From JBBROS01 sp963752225 (GTDB taxonomy: Bacteria > Pseudomonadota > Alphaproteobacteria > Acetobacterales > Acetobacteraceae), in the NCBI GenBank assembly GCA_963752225.1, contig CAVVXS010000009.1, forward strand, positions 310,001 through 374,000: a stretch of DNA of 64,000 nucleotides. The letters are read 5' to 3'. Position numbers and translations under genes: made by a program. Shown here piece by piece: positions 1 to 8,653 of this stretch. The number at the start of each line of letters is the position of its first letter. Positions within the stretch are counted from its first letter, which is position 1. Under the pieces are notes generated by a model, which was not told the origin of the DNA, ran no database searches, and saw nothing but the letters and a program-made list of their open reading frames with translations.

Positions 1-2449
1 TGTTGTTGAGCGCCACCGTGTCGCCCGGGCGCTTGGCCAGCACCTGCTGCAGGTTCTTTTCGGCATCCGCGAACCGCTTGGCCTTGATGTCCAGCAGCGC
101 CAGCATTTGCGCCGCGTCCACGTCCTCGGGCGTCCGCTTCAGCCACTCGCGCAAGCTGCGGCTGCCCTCGTCGTCACGTCCGGCCGACACCTGCGCGTTG
201 GCCAGCCGCAGCGCCAGCGGCCCGCTCGGCGCCAGCTTGAACTCGTCGAGGAACGCCTGCGCCGCGTCGGCGTAGCGCTTGCCCTGCATCAGCGCGTCAC
301 CCTTCAGCACCGTGGAGTTGGGCAAGTTGGCCGGGTTGCGCCGCAGCTCGTCGGCGGTGCGCAGCGCGGCCTCGATGCCGCCGGTCTGCCCGTCGAGCGT
401 CACCATCGAGGACATGATGCCGATGTTGCCCGGCGACTTCTCGATGGCCTGGCGCAGCGACTCCTTGGCCGCATCGATGTCCTTGAGCTTCAGCAGCAGG
501 TCGACCTGCGCGCGCCGGGCCTCGAGGTCGGTCGGGTTGGCGGTCAGGATCTCGCGATAGGTGCGCTTGGCCTCCTCGTCCATGCCGGCGGCGACCTGGG
601 CCCGCGCCATCGCGCCCATCAGCGCCGGCGGCAGGTCGGCGGTGTCACGCATCGCCTGCAGGATGCCGAGCGCGCGGCGCGGGTCGTTGGCCCGCACCAG
701 CAAGTCCGACAGGATCGCCGTGAACGCCACGTTGTTCGGTGCGGCCGCCCGTGCCGTTTCCACGGCTTGGATCGCCGGCTGGAACCGGCCGTCGGCCACC
801 TGAAGCTGCACCAGCGTGTTGAGCGCGGCGATGTTGGTGGGATCCTTGGCCAGGATCTCCTTCAGCAGCGTCTCGCCGTCGGCGCGCCGGCCTTGCAGGG
901 TCAGCACCTTGGCGAGATTCAGCTTCGCGTTCACCGAATCCGGGAACTGCTTGAGCGTGTTCGCGAACGCGGCCCGCCCGCCGTCGAGGTCAAGCCGCCC
1001 GAGCCGCACCATGCCGGACAGGATGCCGACCGCCTCGGTGTCGCCCGCCTGCGCCCGCAGCCGCTCCAGCGCGGCTTCGGCGCCGTCCAGGTCCCCGGCG
1101 CTCAACGCCGCCGCCACCAAGGCCTCGCCGGTGCTGGCCTGCGACGGCGCCAGCTGCACCGACTTCTCCAGCGTCGCCTGCGCGCTGCTGGCGTCGCCGC
1201 GCTGCATCTGCGACGAGGCGAGATGGGTGAGGATGCTGGCGTCATTCGGCGCCAGTGCGGTCGCGCGCTGCAGCGTCTCGACCGCTTCCGGGCTTTTGCC
1301 GGTCATCGCATAAGCACGGCCGAGGAGGTCGAGCGTCTGGCTATCGTTCTGCCCGGCGGCGACCGCCTTGGTCAGCACCTCGATCGCGCGGCCCGGGCGG
1401 TTGGCCGTCAACTGGGTGCGCGCAAGCAACCGCGTGCCATCCGGATCGGACGGCATCTTCGCCACGTAGCGGTCCGCAAAATCGATCGCGACGTCGGTCT
1501 GGCCCATGTTCGCGGCAACGAGCGCCTGGAAGTAGAGCGCCCGAGGGAAGCGCTGGATCACCGGTCCCATCTTCTGCAGCTCGGTCGAGGCATCGGCATA
1601 CTTGCCGGCCCGCACCAGCAGCACCGCGTTGAGGTAGATGGCGCCCGCATTGCGCGGCTGGTTCTCCAGCACCGCTTCCACGTCCGCCTGCGCCTTCTTG
1701 TCGTCGTTGACAAGGATAAGCTGGTTGGCCCGATCCAGCCGCGCGGCGGCCGAGTTCGGCTGCGCCGCCACCAGCCGGTCGGCGATCGCCATCGCGGCGG
1801 CGCTGTCGCCCTTGCTGACGAGGATCTGGCCTTTCACCATCAAGGCGTCGACCGAGTTCGGGTTCTTGGCGAGCGCCTCGTCGACCTTCGATTCGGCCAA
1901 CGGCGTGTCCTTCAGCGCCAGCGCCAGGCGCGACGCGGTCAGCAGCACCTCCTCGTTGCCCGGCGCCGCGCGCTCGGCCTGGGCCAGCGTCGACTTCGCG
2001 CCGTCGATGTCGTTGAGCGCCACCTGCGCGACCGCCCGCAGCATCAGGTTCTTGGCCGCCAGCTCGGGACGCGGCCCTTCCGGCGGCACTTCGGCCAGCA
2101 CGTCCTTGAACCGGCCCTGGGCGACGTAGGACTGGCCGAGCTGCGGGATGATCGCCCAGCGATCGGCGCCGAGGTCGCGCGCGGTCTTGAGCTCCTTCTC
2201 GCCCGCGACCGGGTCGCCCATCTGCATCTGCGTCAGGCCGAGGCGAAGGTGTCCCTCGGGGTTCTCCGGATTCTGCCGCACGGCGTTGCGCAGCTCGATC
2301 TGCGCGCTGCGGAGGTCGCCCTTGGCCGCGAGGTCCTGCGCCCGCAGCAGCGGGTCGCCGGGGTGGCCGAACATCCACCAACCGCCACCTGCGAGCGCCA
2401 GCACGGCCACCGCCGCAACCGAGGCCACCAATGTCGTCCTGTTGTTCAT
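1..2449 (-). CDS. prsT: PrsT-like TPR-repeat protein of the XrtA/PEP-CTERM system (C-terminus beyond window)
   Basis: At least 816 codons run from the ATG at 2449 to the window edge without a stop. The N-terminus MNNRTTLVASVAAVAVLALA is a charged start plus one hydrophobic segment (about residues 7-26). After it come continuous 34-residue TPR-like helices rich in A/L at TPR positions (for example GDLRSAQIELRNAVRQNPEN, about 42-61). The PrsT family is about 900 residues, so roughly the last tenth is missing. PrsT is usually described as a lipoprotein, but I see no lipobox cysteine, so membrane anchoring by the N-terminal helix is more likely here. It lies 119 nt downstream of the sugar transferase on the same strand and is probably co-transcribed. 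Its role as a periplasmic scaffold for exopolysaccharide or PEP-CTERM export is inferred from locus context. A long plus-strand open frame over the same DNA is a GC-rich shadow. Confidence 0.85.
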   Translation of the reverse strand, partial: MNNRTTLVASVAAVAVLALAGGGWWMFGHPGDPLLRAQDLAAKGDLRSAQIELRNAVRQNPENPEGHLRLGLTQMQMGDPVAGEKELKTARDLGADRWAIIPQLGQSYVAQGRFKDVLAEVPPEGPRPELAAKNLMLRAVAQVALNDIDGAKSTLAQAERAAPGNEEVLLTASRLALALKDTPLAESKVDEALAKNPNSVDALMVKGQILVSKGDSAAAMAIADRLVAAQPNSAAARLDRANQLILVNDDKKAQADVEAVLENQPRNAGAIYLNAVLLVRAGKYADASTELQKMGPVIQRFPRALYFQALVAANMGQTDVAIDFADRYVAKMPSDPDGTRLLARTQLTANRPGRAIEVLTKAVAAGQNDSQTLDLLGRAYAMTGKSPEAVETLQRATALAPNDASILTHLASSQMQRGDASSAQATLEKSVQLAPSQASTGEALVAAALSAGDLDGAEAALERLRAQAGDTEAVGILSGMVRLGRLDLDGGRAAFANTLKQFPDSVNAKLNLAKVLTLQGRRADGETLLKEILAKDPTNIAALNTLVQLQVADGRFQPAIQAVETARAAAPNNVAFTAILSDLLVRANDPRRALGILQAMRDTADLPPALMGAMARAQVAAGMDEEAKRTYREILTANPTDLEARRAQVDLLLKLKDIDAAKESLRQAIEKSPGNIGIMSSMVTLDGQTGGIEAALRTADELRRNPANLPNSTVLKGDALMQGKRYADAAQAFLDEFKLAPSGPLALRLANAQVSAGRDDEGSRSLREWLKRTPEDVDAAQMLALLDIKAKRFADAEKNLQQVLAKRPGDTVALNN

Positions 2450-2568
2450 ATTGCCTGACCTATCGTTTCATCGCCGGCACGTCGAGCGGCCTGTCGAGCC
2501 GCGCCGTGCCGCAATCCGTCTGATCGCCGATCCGGACCGGCCCGGGCCTCGACTTGGCCGCGCGCCGG

Positions 2569-4059
2569 TTAGCGAGCGCCCTCTTGGAACAGGATCACGC
2601 GAACGGTCGCAAACAGGATCGACAGGTCGAGGAACACGCTCCGGTGCCGCACATAATAGAGGTCATAGGACAATTTGGCCCGCGCGTCCTCGACCGAGGC
2701 GCCGTAGGGGTAATTCACCTGCGCCCATCCGGTCAGGCCGGGCTTTACGCGCGCCCGCTCGCCGTAGAACGGGATCACCTCGGCCAGTTGGGACACGAAG
2801 TGTGGCCGCTCCGGGCGCGGCCCGATGAAGCTCATCTCGCCGCGCAGCACGTTGAGCAGCTGCGGCAGCTCGTCCACCCGGCTCCGCCGCATGATCGAGC
2901 CGACCCGCGTCACCCGCGGGTCCCGCTGCTGCGCCCAGGCCGGGCCACGCTCCTCGGCGTTGCAGATCATGCTGCGGAACTTCAGCAGGACGAACCGGCG
3001 CCCGCCTAGACCGACCCGTTCCTGCCGGTAAAGCACCGGTCCGGGGCTGTCGAGCCGCACCATAATCGCGACCAGAACGATCAGTGGAAGCGTGACCACC
3101 AGCAAAATGAGGCTCAGCAGGACGTCGCAGGCCCGGTTGACGACCGGCTGCAGCCGGCTCGGGGGGCGATCGTCGAGGCGTCCGAACCACCGCGGGGTCA
3201 GATGGTCGATGTCGACCCGCTTCAGGTGCCGTTCCCAGAACACCGGCTCCGGTTCCAGCGCGACCTTCGCCCTGGCGAATTCGGCCAGCATCGGTTCCGG
3301 CATCGCCGCCAGCTCGTCCTGGCTGATCAGCGCATTGCGGATGCCCGCTTCGCGCAGCGCCTCGGGCGAGATGCCGGGTGCGGGCGGCGCCACGATCTCG
3401 AAAAAGCCGGCCGGGCTGGAGCGGACTGCGGCGACGGCGCGGGCCACCGCAGCCGGCTTGCCGGGCACGGCGACGCGGCGCACGAACAGCTTGGAGCGGA
3501 CCGCCAGCAGCATGGCGATGCGCATCGCGAACAAGGCTACCAGCCAGGTCAGCAGGATCTTGGTCGGCCAAACCCGGTCGGGGCCGACCAGCCATTCCCC
3601 CCGCATGCCGCAGGCCGACAGCACGGCCCAGACGGCAGGAAACGCCACCACCCCGCCCAGGGCGGTGTTGAGCAGCAGGCTGCGCGTGCGCATGAACAGT
3701 TTGGGCCGATACTGGCCCAGCAGAAACGACGTGAACCCGACCGTCGCGGCGGCGAGCAGGGCCTGGTTGGCGGCCGCCGCGCTCAGCTGCCCCAGGCCGC
3801 CCGGTGACGCCACGGCACAGGCCAGGCTGAACGCCAGCCCCATTTCCAGCAGCAGCAACGCCAGCATTTCCGGCGGCACGTGCCGCGCTGCCGAGCGGGT
3901 CGCACCGCCGCGCTCGGCCGAAACGGTGCCGCCGCTGTCAAGACGATCGGCCGACTTGTGCGCGACGAGCGTCATGCGAAGGGGCAGCGAAATCGGACCA
4001 GCCCAGTCATTCTCAATCAGCCTTGCCCGAGGCAGCAGTCGCGCGCCATCGTGGTCCAT
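2569..4059 (-). CDS. EpsB-type sugar transferase (TIGR03013-like, XrtA system)
   Basis: 496 residues. It is predicted to transfer a sugar-1-phosphate to undecaprenyl phosphate, the priming step of exopolysaccharide synthesis at the inner membrane. Several hydrophobic segments fill the N-terminal half (about 65-200), followed by a nucleotide-binding-like spacer and a C-terminal bacterial sugar transferase domain (about 300-490). That domain has YRQERVGLGG, LLKFRSM, SRVDELPQLLNVLRG and GLTGWAQVNY motifs. Start choice: ATG at 4059 is preceded by AGGGA at 7 nt, whereas an in-frame upstream extension to 4155 has no comparable site and an unlikely sequence. It diverges from the tyrosine kinase gene and lies directly upstream of prsT. 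The family and position match the PEP-CTERM-associated EpsB proteins. Confidence 0.9.
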   Translation of the reverse strand: MDHDGARLLPRARLIENDWAGPISLPLRMTLVAHKSADRLDSGGTVSAERGGATRSAARHVPPEMLALLLLEMGLAFSLACAVASPGGLGQLSAAAANQALLAAATVGFTSFLLGQYRPKLFMRTRSLLLNTALGGVVAFPAVWAVLSACGMRGEWLVGPDRVWPTKILLTWLVALFAMRIAMLLAVRSKLFVRRVAVPGKPAAVARAVAAVRSSPAGFFEIVAPPAPGISPEALREAGIRNALISQDELAAMPEPMLAEFARAKVALEPEPVFWERHLKRVDIDHLTPRWFGRLDDRPPSRLQPVVNRACDVLLSLILLVVTLPLIVLVAIMVRLDSPGPVLYRQERVGLGGRRFVLLKFRSMICNAEERGPAWAQQRDPRVTRVGSIMRRSRVDELPQLLNVLRGEMSFIGPRPERPHFVSQLAEVIPFYGERARVKPGLTGWAQVNYPYGASVEDARAKLSYDLYYVRHRSVFLDLSILFATVRVILFQEGAR

Positions 4060-4370
4060 TGAACAATCCCTGCGGTGCTGAACTGGCGACAATCTGTTCG
4101 ACTGGCGCCCGCAACAAAATGCGCGAGATGTCAATTTTTGACATGAACCTGGCACATCTAGGCACTACACGCTCCCTGCCTGCCTGCCGGCGGTTTTTGC
4201 GGGCAGTATGCGAGAGAGTAGCAGGGTCATGCACGTGACGGCGAGACAATGAGATGGTACCATTCACTGATGGTTGATCCTGTGATGCAAGCAACACGCT
4301 CGACCGCAATGCCCTTGCACTTCCAGATCGGTTCCCGGGCCGCTTCCAACCCGCTCCATCGCACGCGCCC
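4060..4370. promoter_or_regulatory. Divergent control region between epsB-like and tyrosine kinase genes
   Basis: This 311-nt gap holds no credible gene. It is less GC-rich than its surroundings and must contain the promoters for both arms of the XrtA locus. The clearest signal is the 17-bp palindrome at 4128-4144. A GCCTGCC-rich stretch followed by five T lies at 4177-4198, and an ATGGTACCAT palindrome at 4254-4263. I could not find a convincing -24/-12 sigma-54 site. Confidence 0.5.
4128..4144. promoter_or_regulatory. 17-bp palindrome ATGTCAA-TTT-TTGACAT, candidate operator
   Basis: Perfect 7-bp inverted arms separated by three T. Each arm contains TTGACA, the sigma-70 -35 consensus, on opposite strands. 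It lies 69 nt upstream of the epsB-like ATG and about 227 nt upstream of the kinase start. The symmetry suggests a dimeric regulator acting on the divergent pair. The regulator is unknown and no regulator gene lies in this part of the window. Confidence 0.45.
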
Positions 4371-5633
4371 ATGAACGACCGGGTCGAACATCTGATCGAG
4401 CGTGCGGCAGCCAAGCTGCGGGAAGCCGGGGCGGTGCCGGCCCCCCCGGCGCCGGCCGCCGACGGCGCCCGGCCGCGCGATCCGGCGCCGCTGTCGTTCC
4501 AGCCGTTGCCCGTGCCGTCGCGCGCCGAGCCGCCCGTTGCCGACGCCAATGCCGAAGGCGACGCGGGGAAGCGCCGCCACGCGACCCTGCCGGAGCTGGA
4601 CGTATCCATTCCGCGGCCGCCCGAGCCGTCCGCTCACACGCCGTCCGCCTACCCGCCGTCCGCCTACTCGTCCCCAGCCTTCACGCCCCACGCCTTCCCG
4701 CTCGACGCCGGCGACGACATCCTGCCCGAAACCGTGTCGGGCCCGATCCCGGCGCCGGCACCGCCGCTGCGGCGAACGGGCAACGCGCCGGCGCGTCCGG
4801 CCCTCATGCCGCCGCCCGGCCCGGTGCTCGGCTCGTTGGCCTTCGGCACGCCGCCCGGCCCCGCCGCGAGGCCCGGCTCGACCGCGCTGCAGCCGCCGCC
4901 GGTCGTCCAGCTCGACGCCCTGGAGCGGGCCGGGATGGTGGTGGCGCGCACCACCCGCACCCGCATCTCCGAGGAGTACCGCATCGCCATCGGCCGCATC
5001 CTGCGGGTCCTGCACGAAACGGCGGACGTGCAGGGCGCCCGCAACGTGCTGATGGTCACCAGCGCCCGGCCCGGCGAAGGGAAAAGCTTCAGCGCCCTCA
5101 ACCTCGCCGGCTCGATCGCCCAGAACGGCACCGACGCGGTGCTGCTGGTGGACGTGGACCCAAAGATCAAGCCGCTTTCGGACCAGCTCGGGTTGGGCGA
5201 AGCGCCGGGCTTCCTCGACCTGGTGTCCGATCCGTCGCTGCGGCCCGAAGACCTGCTGCGTGTCACAGCCATCCCCAACCTGGCGGTGATGCCGGTCGGC
5301 ACCCGTCTGGGCGGCGCCGCCCAGACCGCGGGGGGCACCGCCAGCATGCGGCCGATCATCCCCACCGTCACCCGGCTGGCGCGCCGCTTCCCGCGCCACC
5401 TGATCATGCTCGACGCGCCGCCCTGCCTGTCCACCAGCGACCCGCACACGCTGGCGCCGCATGTCGGCCAGGTCGTGCTGGTGGTCGAAGCCGAACGCAC
5501 CCAGCGGTCCGAGGTCGAGGCCGCGATCGACCTGGTCCGCGTCTGCCCCTCCATCACCCTGCTGCTGAACAAGGTGCGGATGACCACGAGCCACACATTC
5601 GGCGCGTACGACTACTTCGGATCCTATACCTAG
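4371..5633 (+). CDS. XrtA-associated tyrosine autokinase (BY-kinase, CpsD/CapB type)
   Basis: 420 residues. It begins with a short helix (MNDRVEHLIERAAAKLREAG) typical of XrtA-associated kinases. A long Pro/Ala-rich linker (about 22-180) precedes a P-loop kinase domain: Walker A SARPGEGKSFS (231-241), Walker A' VLLVDVDPK (257-265) and Walker B LIMLDAPP (344-351). The C-terminus is a short tyrosine cluster (YDYFGSY) suited to autophosphorylation. BY-kinases of this type normally act with a Wzz-like polysaccharide co-polymerase in the inner membrane; no such gene is in the window. The linker is longer than usual for the family. No strong Shine-Dalgarno precedes the ATG, so the exact start is uncertain. 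Confidence 0.88.
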   Translation: MNDRVEHLIERAAAKLREAGAVPAPPAPAADGARPRDPAPLSFQPLPVPSRAEPPVADANAEGDAGKRRHATLPELDVSIPRPPEPSAHTPSAYPPSAYSSPAFTPHAFPLDAGDDILPETVSGPIPAPAPPLRRTGNAPARPALMPPPGPVLGSLAFGTPPGPAARPGSTALQPPPVVQLDALERAGMVVARTTRTRISEEYRIAIGRILRVLHETADVQGARNVLMVTSARPGEGKSFSALNLAGSIAQNGTDAVLLVDVDPKIKPLSDQLGLGEAPGFLDLVSDPSLRPEDLLRVTAIPNLAVMPVGTRLGGAAQTAGGTASMRPIIPTVTRLARRFPRHLIMLDAPPCLSTSDPHTLAPHVGQVVLVVEAERTQRSEVEAAIDLVRVCPSITLLLNKVRMTTSHTFGAYDYFGSYT

Positions 5634-5656
5634 TGCATCAGTGCATCAGTGCAGCA
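5633..5656. repeat. 8-bp tandem repeat (GTGCATCA x2 plus GTGCAGCA)
   Basis: Two perfect and one imperfect 8-bp units sit on the stop codon of the tyrosine kinase gene and just downstream of it. No function is evident. A short slippage-prone array is the simplest reading. Confidence 0.6.
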
Positions 5657-5750
5657 GTTCGTGGGCTTGAGATGACTGACAAACGGACACGAACGGACCC
5701 TTCGCGCTGCCTGCTGGTCGCGGACTGTGCAAGGCACGCTTCCAGGGCGG

Positions 5751-5782
5751 GGCACCCGACCCTTCGGTCCGGACCGGGTGCC
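5751..5782 (+). repeat. Inverted repeat GGCACCCG...CGGGTGCC between kinase and beta-barrel genes
   Basis: Eight-base perfect arms with a 16-nt loop that could pair further internally. It lies 39 nt upstream of the beta-barrel start in a 187-nt spacer. There is no T-tract, so it may be a weak terminator, an mRNA-stabilising hairpin, or chance in GC-rich DNA. Confidence 0.35.
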
Positions 5783-5820
5783 GCGCCTTCTGGCCGTTCG
5801 GCGTCGCGCAGCGTTGCCGC

Positions 5821-7657
5821 ATGACGTCGCGGGTGAAGGGACGCGGCGCCAAGGCGGCACGTCAGCCCCGCGCGAGCTCGCGGCCCGGGCCGGGCGCCGC
5901 GGGTGGGAGTGACGGGCGCCTGCCGAGCCGCCTCGCCGCGACCGCCACCGCCGCCGCAACGCTGTTCGCCGCGGTCGCCGGGCCGGCGCTGGGTCAGGCG
6001 GGCGGCGTCGGCGGCGAGCTGGGCTACGGCGGCATCCTGCCAGACCTGGGCACCGACCCGCGCGTCGGCAATCTCCGCCCGCAGCTGGAAAGCATCCTCA
6101 CCCCTGCCCCGCCGCTTTCGGCACGGCCGGCCTGGACGATCGATTCCTCCGTCGACCTCGACCTGGGCGTGACCGACAACGCCCGCTACGGCAACGGCCC
6201 GAAGCAGGCCGATGTGTTCGGCATCCTGTCGCCGACGGTGGTCGTCAACGGCGACACCGCCCGCGTCAACCTGAACCTATCCTATTCCCCGCAAGCAATC
6301 CTTTACGCCAACACCGGCAGCCAGAATCAGTTCAGGAATTTCTTCAACGGCCAGGCGCTGGGCGTCATCGTGCCCGACGCCGTGTTCCTCGACGTGCGTG
6401 GCAGCATCAACCAGACCTCGCTGCTCGGTGGCGGCTTCAACCAGGCCAACGGCCAGACCTTCGGGCGGCAGAACGACGTCCAGACGATCGCCTTCGCCGT
6501 CACGCCCTACGTCCTGCACCGGTTCGGCGGCTGGGGCACCGGACGCCTGCAGTACAGCTTCAGCCGCTCGCTGCAGGACACGTACGACAACCAGACCTTG
6601 TTCAACAACAACCAGAACACGTTCAATACGCTCGGCCGCCCCGGCTACGGCGCCATCGGCAACCTGTCCACCAACCGCGAGCTCGCCACCTTCGACACCG
6701 GCGAGAACTTCGGCCGCTTCAACGACCAGGTCATCCTCAGCGCCACCCAATACAGCGGTGTCGGCGTCTACCACGGGGCTTACCGGCGCGAGGTCGAGAA
6801 CGAGCTGAACTTCGCGCTGAACCGGTCCTTCACCCTGCTGACCGGGCTCGGCTACCAGAACCTGTCCTACGGCTCGACCGGCTTCGACGCCGCCGGGCTC
6901 GGCACCGGCTATCATGTCGACGGGCTCACGTACAACATCGGCCTGCGCTTTGCGCCGAGCCCAGATACCTCGATCACGCTGGAATACGGCCGCCACGACG
7001 GCCAGAACAACGTCACCTTCTTCGGCCAGATCTCGCCGACGCCGCGCAGCCGCCTGAGCGCCAGCTACAGCAGTGGCATTACGTCGGACCTGGAGCAGTC
7101 GCAAACCCTGCTCGGCAGCACGAACGTGGGGCCGGGCGGCTACGTCACCGACAGCGCCACCGGTGCCCCGGTGCTGACCAACAGCTTCGCTGGCGTGCAG
7201 AACGGCCTCTACCGGCTGCACCGTTTCTCGGCGAGCCTGCTGTTCCTGCAGGACCGCGACACGTGGTCGGCCAGCGTGGGCAACGACGACCGCACCGCGC
7301 TCACCACCACGCCCACCTTCATCGGCGGCGGCGTGGTGCCGGCGGGGCTCAGCACCAGTACCGACCTATGCCGGCCTCTCGTGGCAGCACGACTTGTCGC
7401 CCGACATGGCGCTGACCGGCTTCGGCCAGTACGGCATCTCCACCAACACCGGGCAGTTCATCGGCGCCGGCCGCGGCCAGACCCGCACGCTGTCGCTGTC
7501 GGCGGTGCTCAGCAAGCGGTTTACCGAGACCCTGACCGGCAACATCCGCTACATCTTCACCGACCAGTCCGGCGGCCAGGTCGTGACCACCAACGGGTTC
7601 AGCGGCGGCAACTTCACCCAGAACACGCTTTTGGTCGGCCTGCGCAAGAGCTTCTGA
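5821..7657 (+). CDS. TIGR03016-like outer-membrane beta-barrel of the XrtA locus, frameshifted near 7363
   Basis: The product should be about 611 residues. An Arg-rich start precedes a signal peptide (about 38-58, ending AGPALGQA). The remainder is amphipathic beta-strand sequence rich in G/N/T/Y, for example VNLNLSYSPQ, GRLQYSFSRS and SITLEYGRHD, with a final strand ending LLVGLRKSF and stop at 7657, as in outer-membrane barrels. The first 514 codons are in one frame; the last strands (TYAGLSWQHDLSPDM onward) are in the next. Removing one G at about 7363 in AGTACCGACCTAT joins them. Without the correction, the first frame reads straight on into the downstream ATPase, giving an artefactual 943-residue fusion. 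XrtA loci normally place this gene between the kinase and the ATPase. Its exact role is unknown. Confidence 0.8.
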
Positions 7658-7668
7658 ACGGGACCAAC

Positions 7669-8652
7669 GTGTACGAAACATTCTACAACCTGAGTGGGAT
7701 GCCGTTCCAGCTGACGCCGGACAGCCGGTTCTTTTTCGGCAGCCGCGGCCACAGCAAGGCGATCGCGCACCTCAATTACGGGCTGGCTCAGGGCGAGGGC
7801 TTCATCATCATCACCGGCGAGGTCGGCGCCGGCAAAACCACGCTGGTCGAATGGCTGCGCTCGCAAATGGACCGCACCGCCTTCACCGTGGCCCGCGTCA
7901 GCACCACCCAGGTGTCGGAAGGCGACCTGTTCCGCCTGGCCATGGGCGGGTTCGGCCTGGACGACGAGAACCTCACCAAAGCCGCCCTGCTGCACCGGTT
8001 CGAGGACGTGTTGCGCCAGCACGACGCCGAGGGCCGCCGCTGCCTGCTGGTGGTGGACGAGGCGCAGAACCTGTCGCTGCCGGCGCTGGAGGAGCTGCGC
8101 ATGCTGTCCAACATCACGGTGGATGGCCGCACCTCGCTGCAGACCATCCTGCTCGGACAGCCGCAGTTCCGCCGCATGCTCGCCAGCCCCAACCTCGACC
8201 AGCTCCGGCAACGCGTGCTCACCAGCTATCACCTCGGCCCGCTCAGCCAGGAGGAGACCCGCGCCTACGTCGAGCACCGCATGGCCGCCGTCGGCTGGAA
8301 CGACGACCCGCATTGGGACGAGGAGGCCTACACCGCAGTGTTCAGCCACACCGGCGGCATCCCGCGCCGGATCAACCGGCTGTGCTCCCGCGTGCTGTTG
8401 TACGGCGTGCTGGAGGAGACCCATCACATCACCGCGGCCATCGTCAACCAGACCGCCGTGGAACTGGCGCAGGACCTCGAGGGCGCCAAGCAGGACGCCG
8501 CCGAAGCCACCAACCCGGCGGTGGAGCGGCGGCTGAACGGCTCGACCGACCTCGAGGATCTGGTGCTGCGGATCGAGAGCCTCGAGCAGCAGATGGCGAC
8601 GCGCGAGCGGGTGTTCCGCCGGCTGACCCAGATGCTCGGCGTGGGCGGCTGA
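7669..8652 (+). CDS. XrtA-associated ATPase (TIGR03015-like, ExeA/GspA-type AAA)
   Basis: 327 residues from the GTG at 7669, 11 nt after the barrel stop and in the position expected for this locus. The N-terminus VYETFYNLSGMPFQLTPDSR is characteristic of the family. Walker A is GEVGAGKTT (about 50-58) and Walker B is CLLVVDEAQN (about 125-134), with an LSNITVDG/LLGQPQ sensor region. A C-terminal coiled stretch follows (ESLEQQMATRERVFRRL). This is a cytoplasmic P-loop ATPase related to ExeA, presumably energising or gating surface export. The gene is followed after 1 nt by the deacetylase ATG, so the two are translationally linked. No start as good as GTG 7669 exists downstream; the next in-frame ATG (7699) would cut the conserved start. 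Confidence 0.88.
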   Translation: MYETFYNLSGMPFQLTPDSRFFFGSRGHSKAIAHLNYGLAQGEGFIIITGEVGAGKTTLVEWLRSQMDRTAFTVARVSTTQVSEGDLFRLAMGGFGLDDENLTKAALLHRFEDVLRQHDAEGRRCLLVVDEAQNLSLPALEELRMLSNITVDGRTSLQTILLGQPQFRRMLASPNLDQLRQRVLTSYHLGPLSQEETRAYVEHRMAAVGWNDDPHWDEEAYTAVFSHTGGIPRRINRLCSRVLLYGVLEETHHITAAIVNQTAVELAQDLEGAKQDAAEATNPAVERRLNGSTDLEDLVLRIESLEQQMATRERVFRRLTQMLGVGG

Positions 8653-8653
8653 G

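Noticed and set aside
107..2458. A 783-codon plus-strand open frame over the PrsT region
   Set aside because: Composition is Arg/Gly/His-rich with no domain, and the minus strand encodes a convincing TPR protein. It is an antisense shadow caused by high GC.
4150..4166. TGGCACATCTAGGCAC as a sigma-54 promoter for the kinase
   Set aside because: Spacing between GG and GC is 9 instead of 10 and the -12 box lacks TTGC.
7350..7370. Programmed ribosomal frameshift in the barrel gene
   Set aside because: No slippery heptamer or downstream pseudoknot is evident, and the family is not known to use recoding.
5821..8652. One continuous gene fusing the beta-barrel to the ATPase
   Set aside because: The middle section (about 7365-7668) reads as Arg/His-rich nonsense, while the neighbouring frame gives the proper final beta-strands and stop. 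Two genes with a frameshift explain it better.
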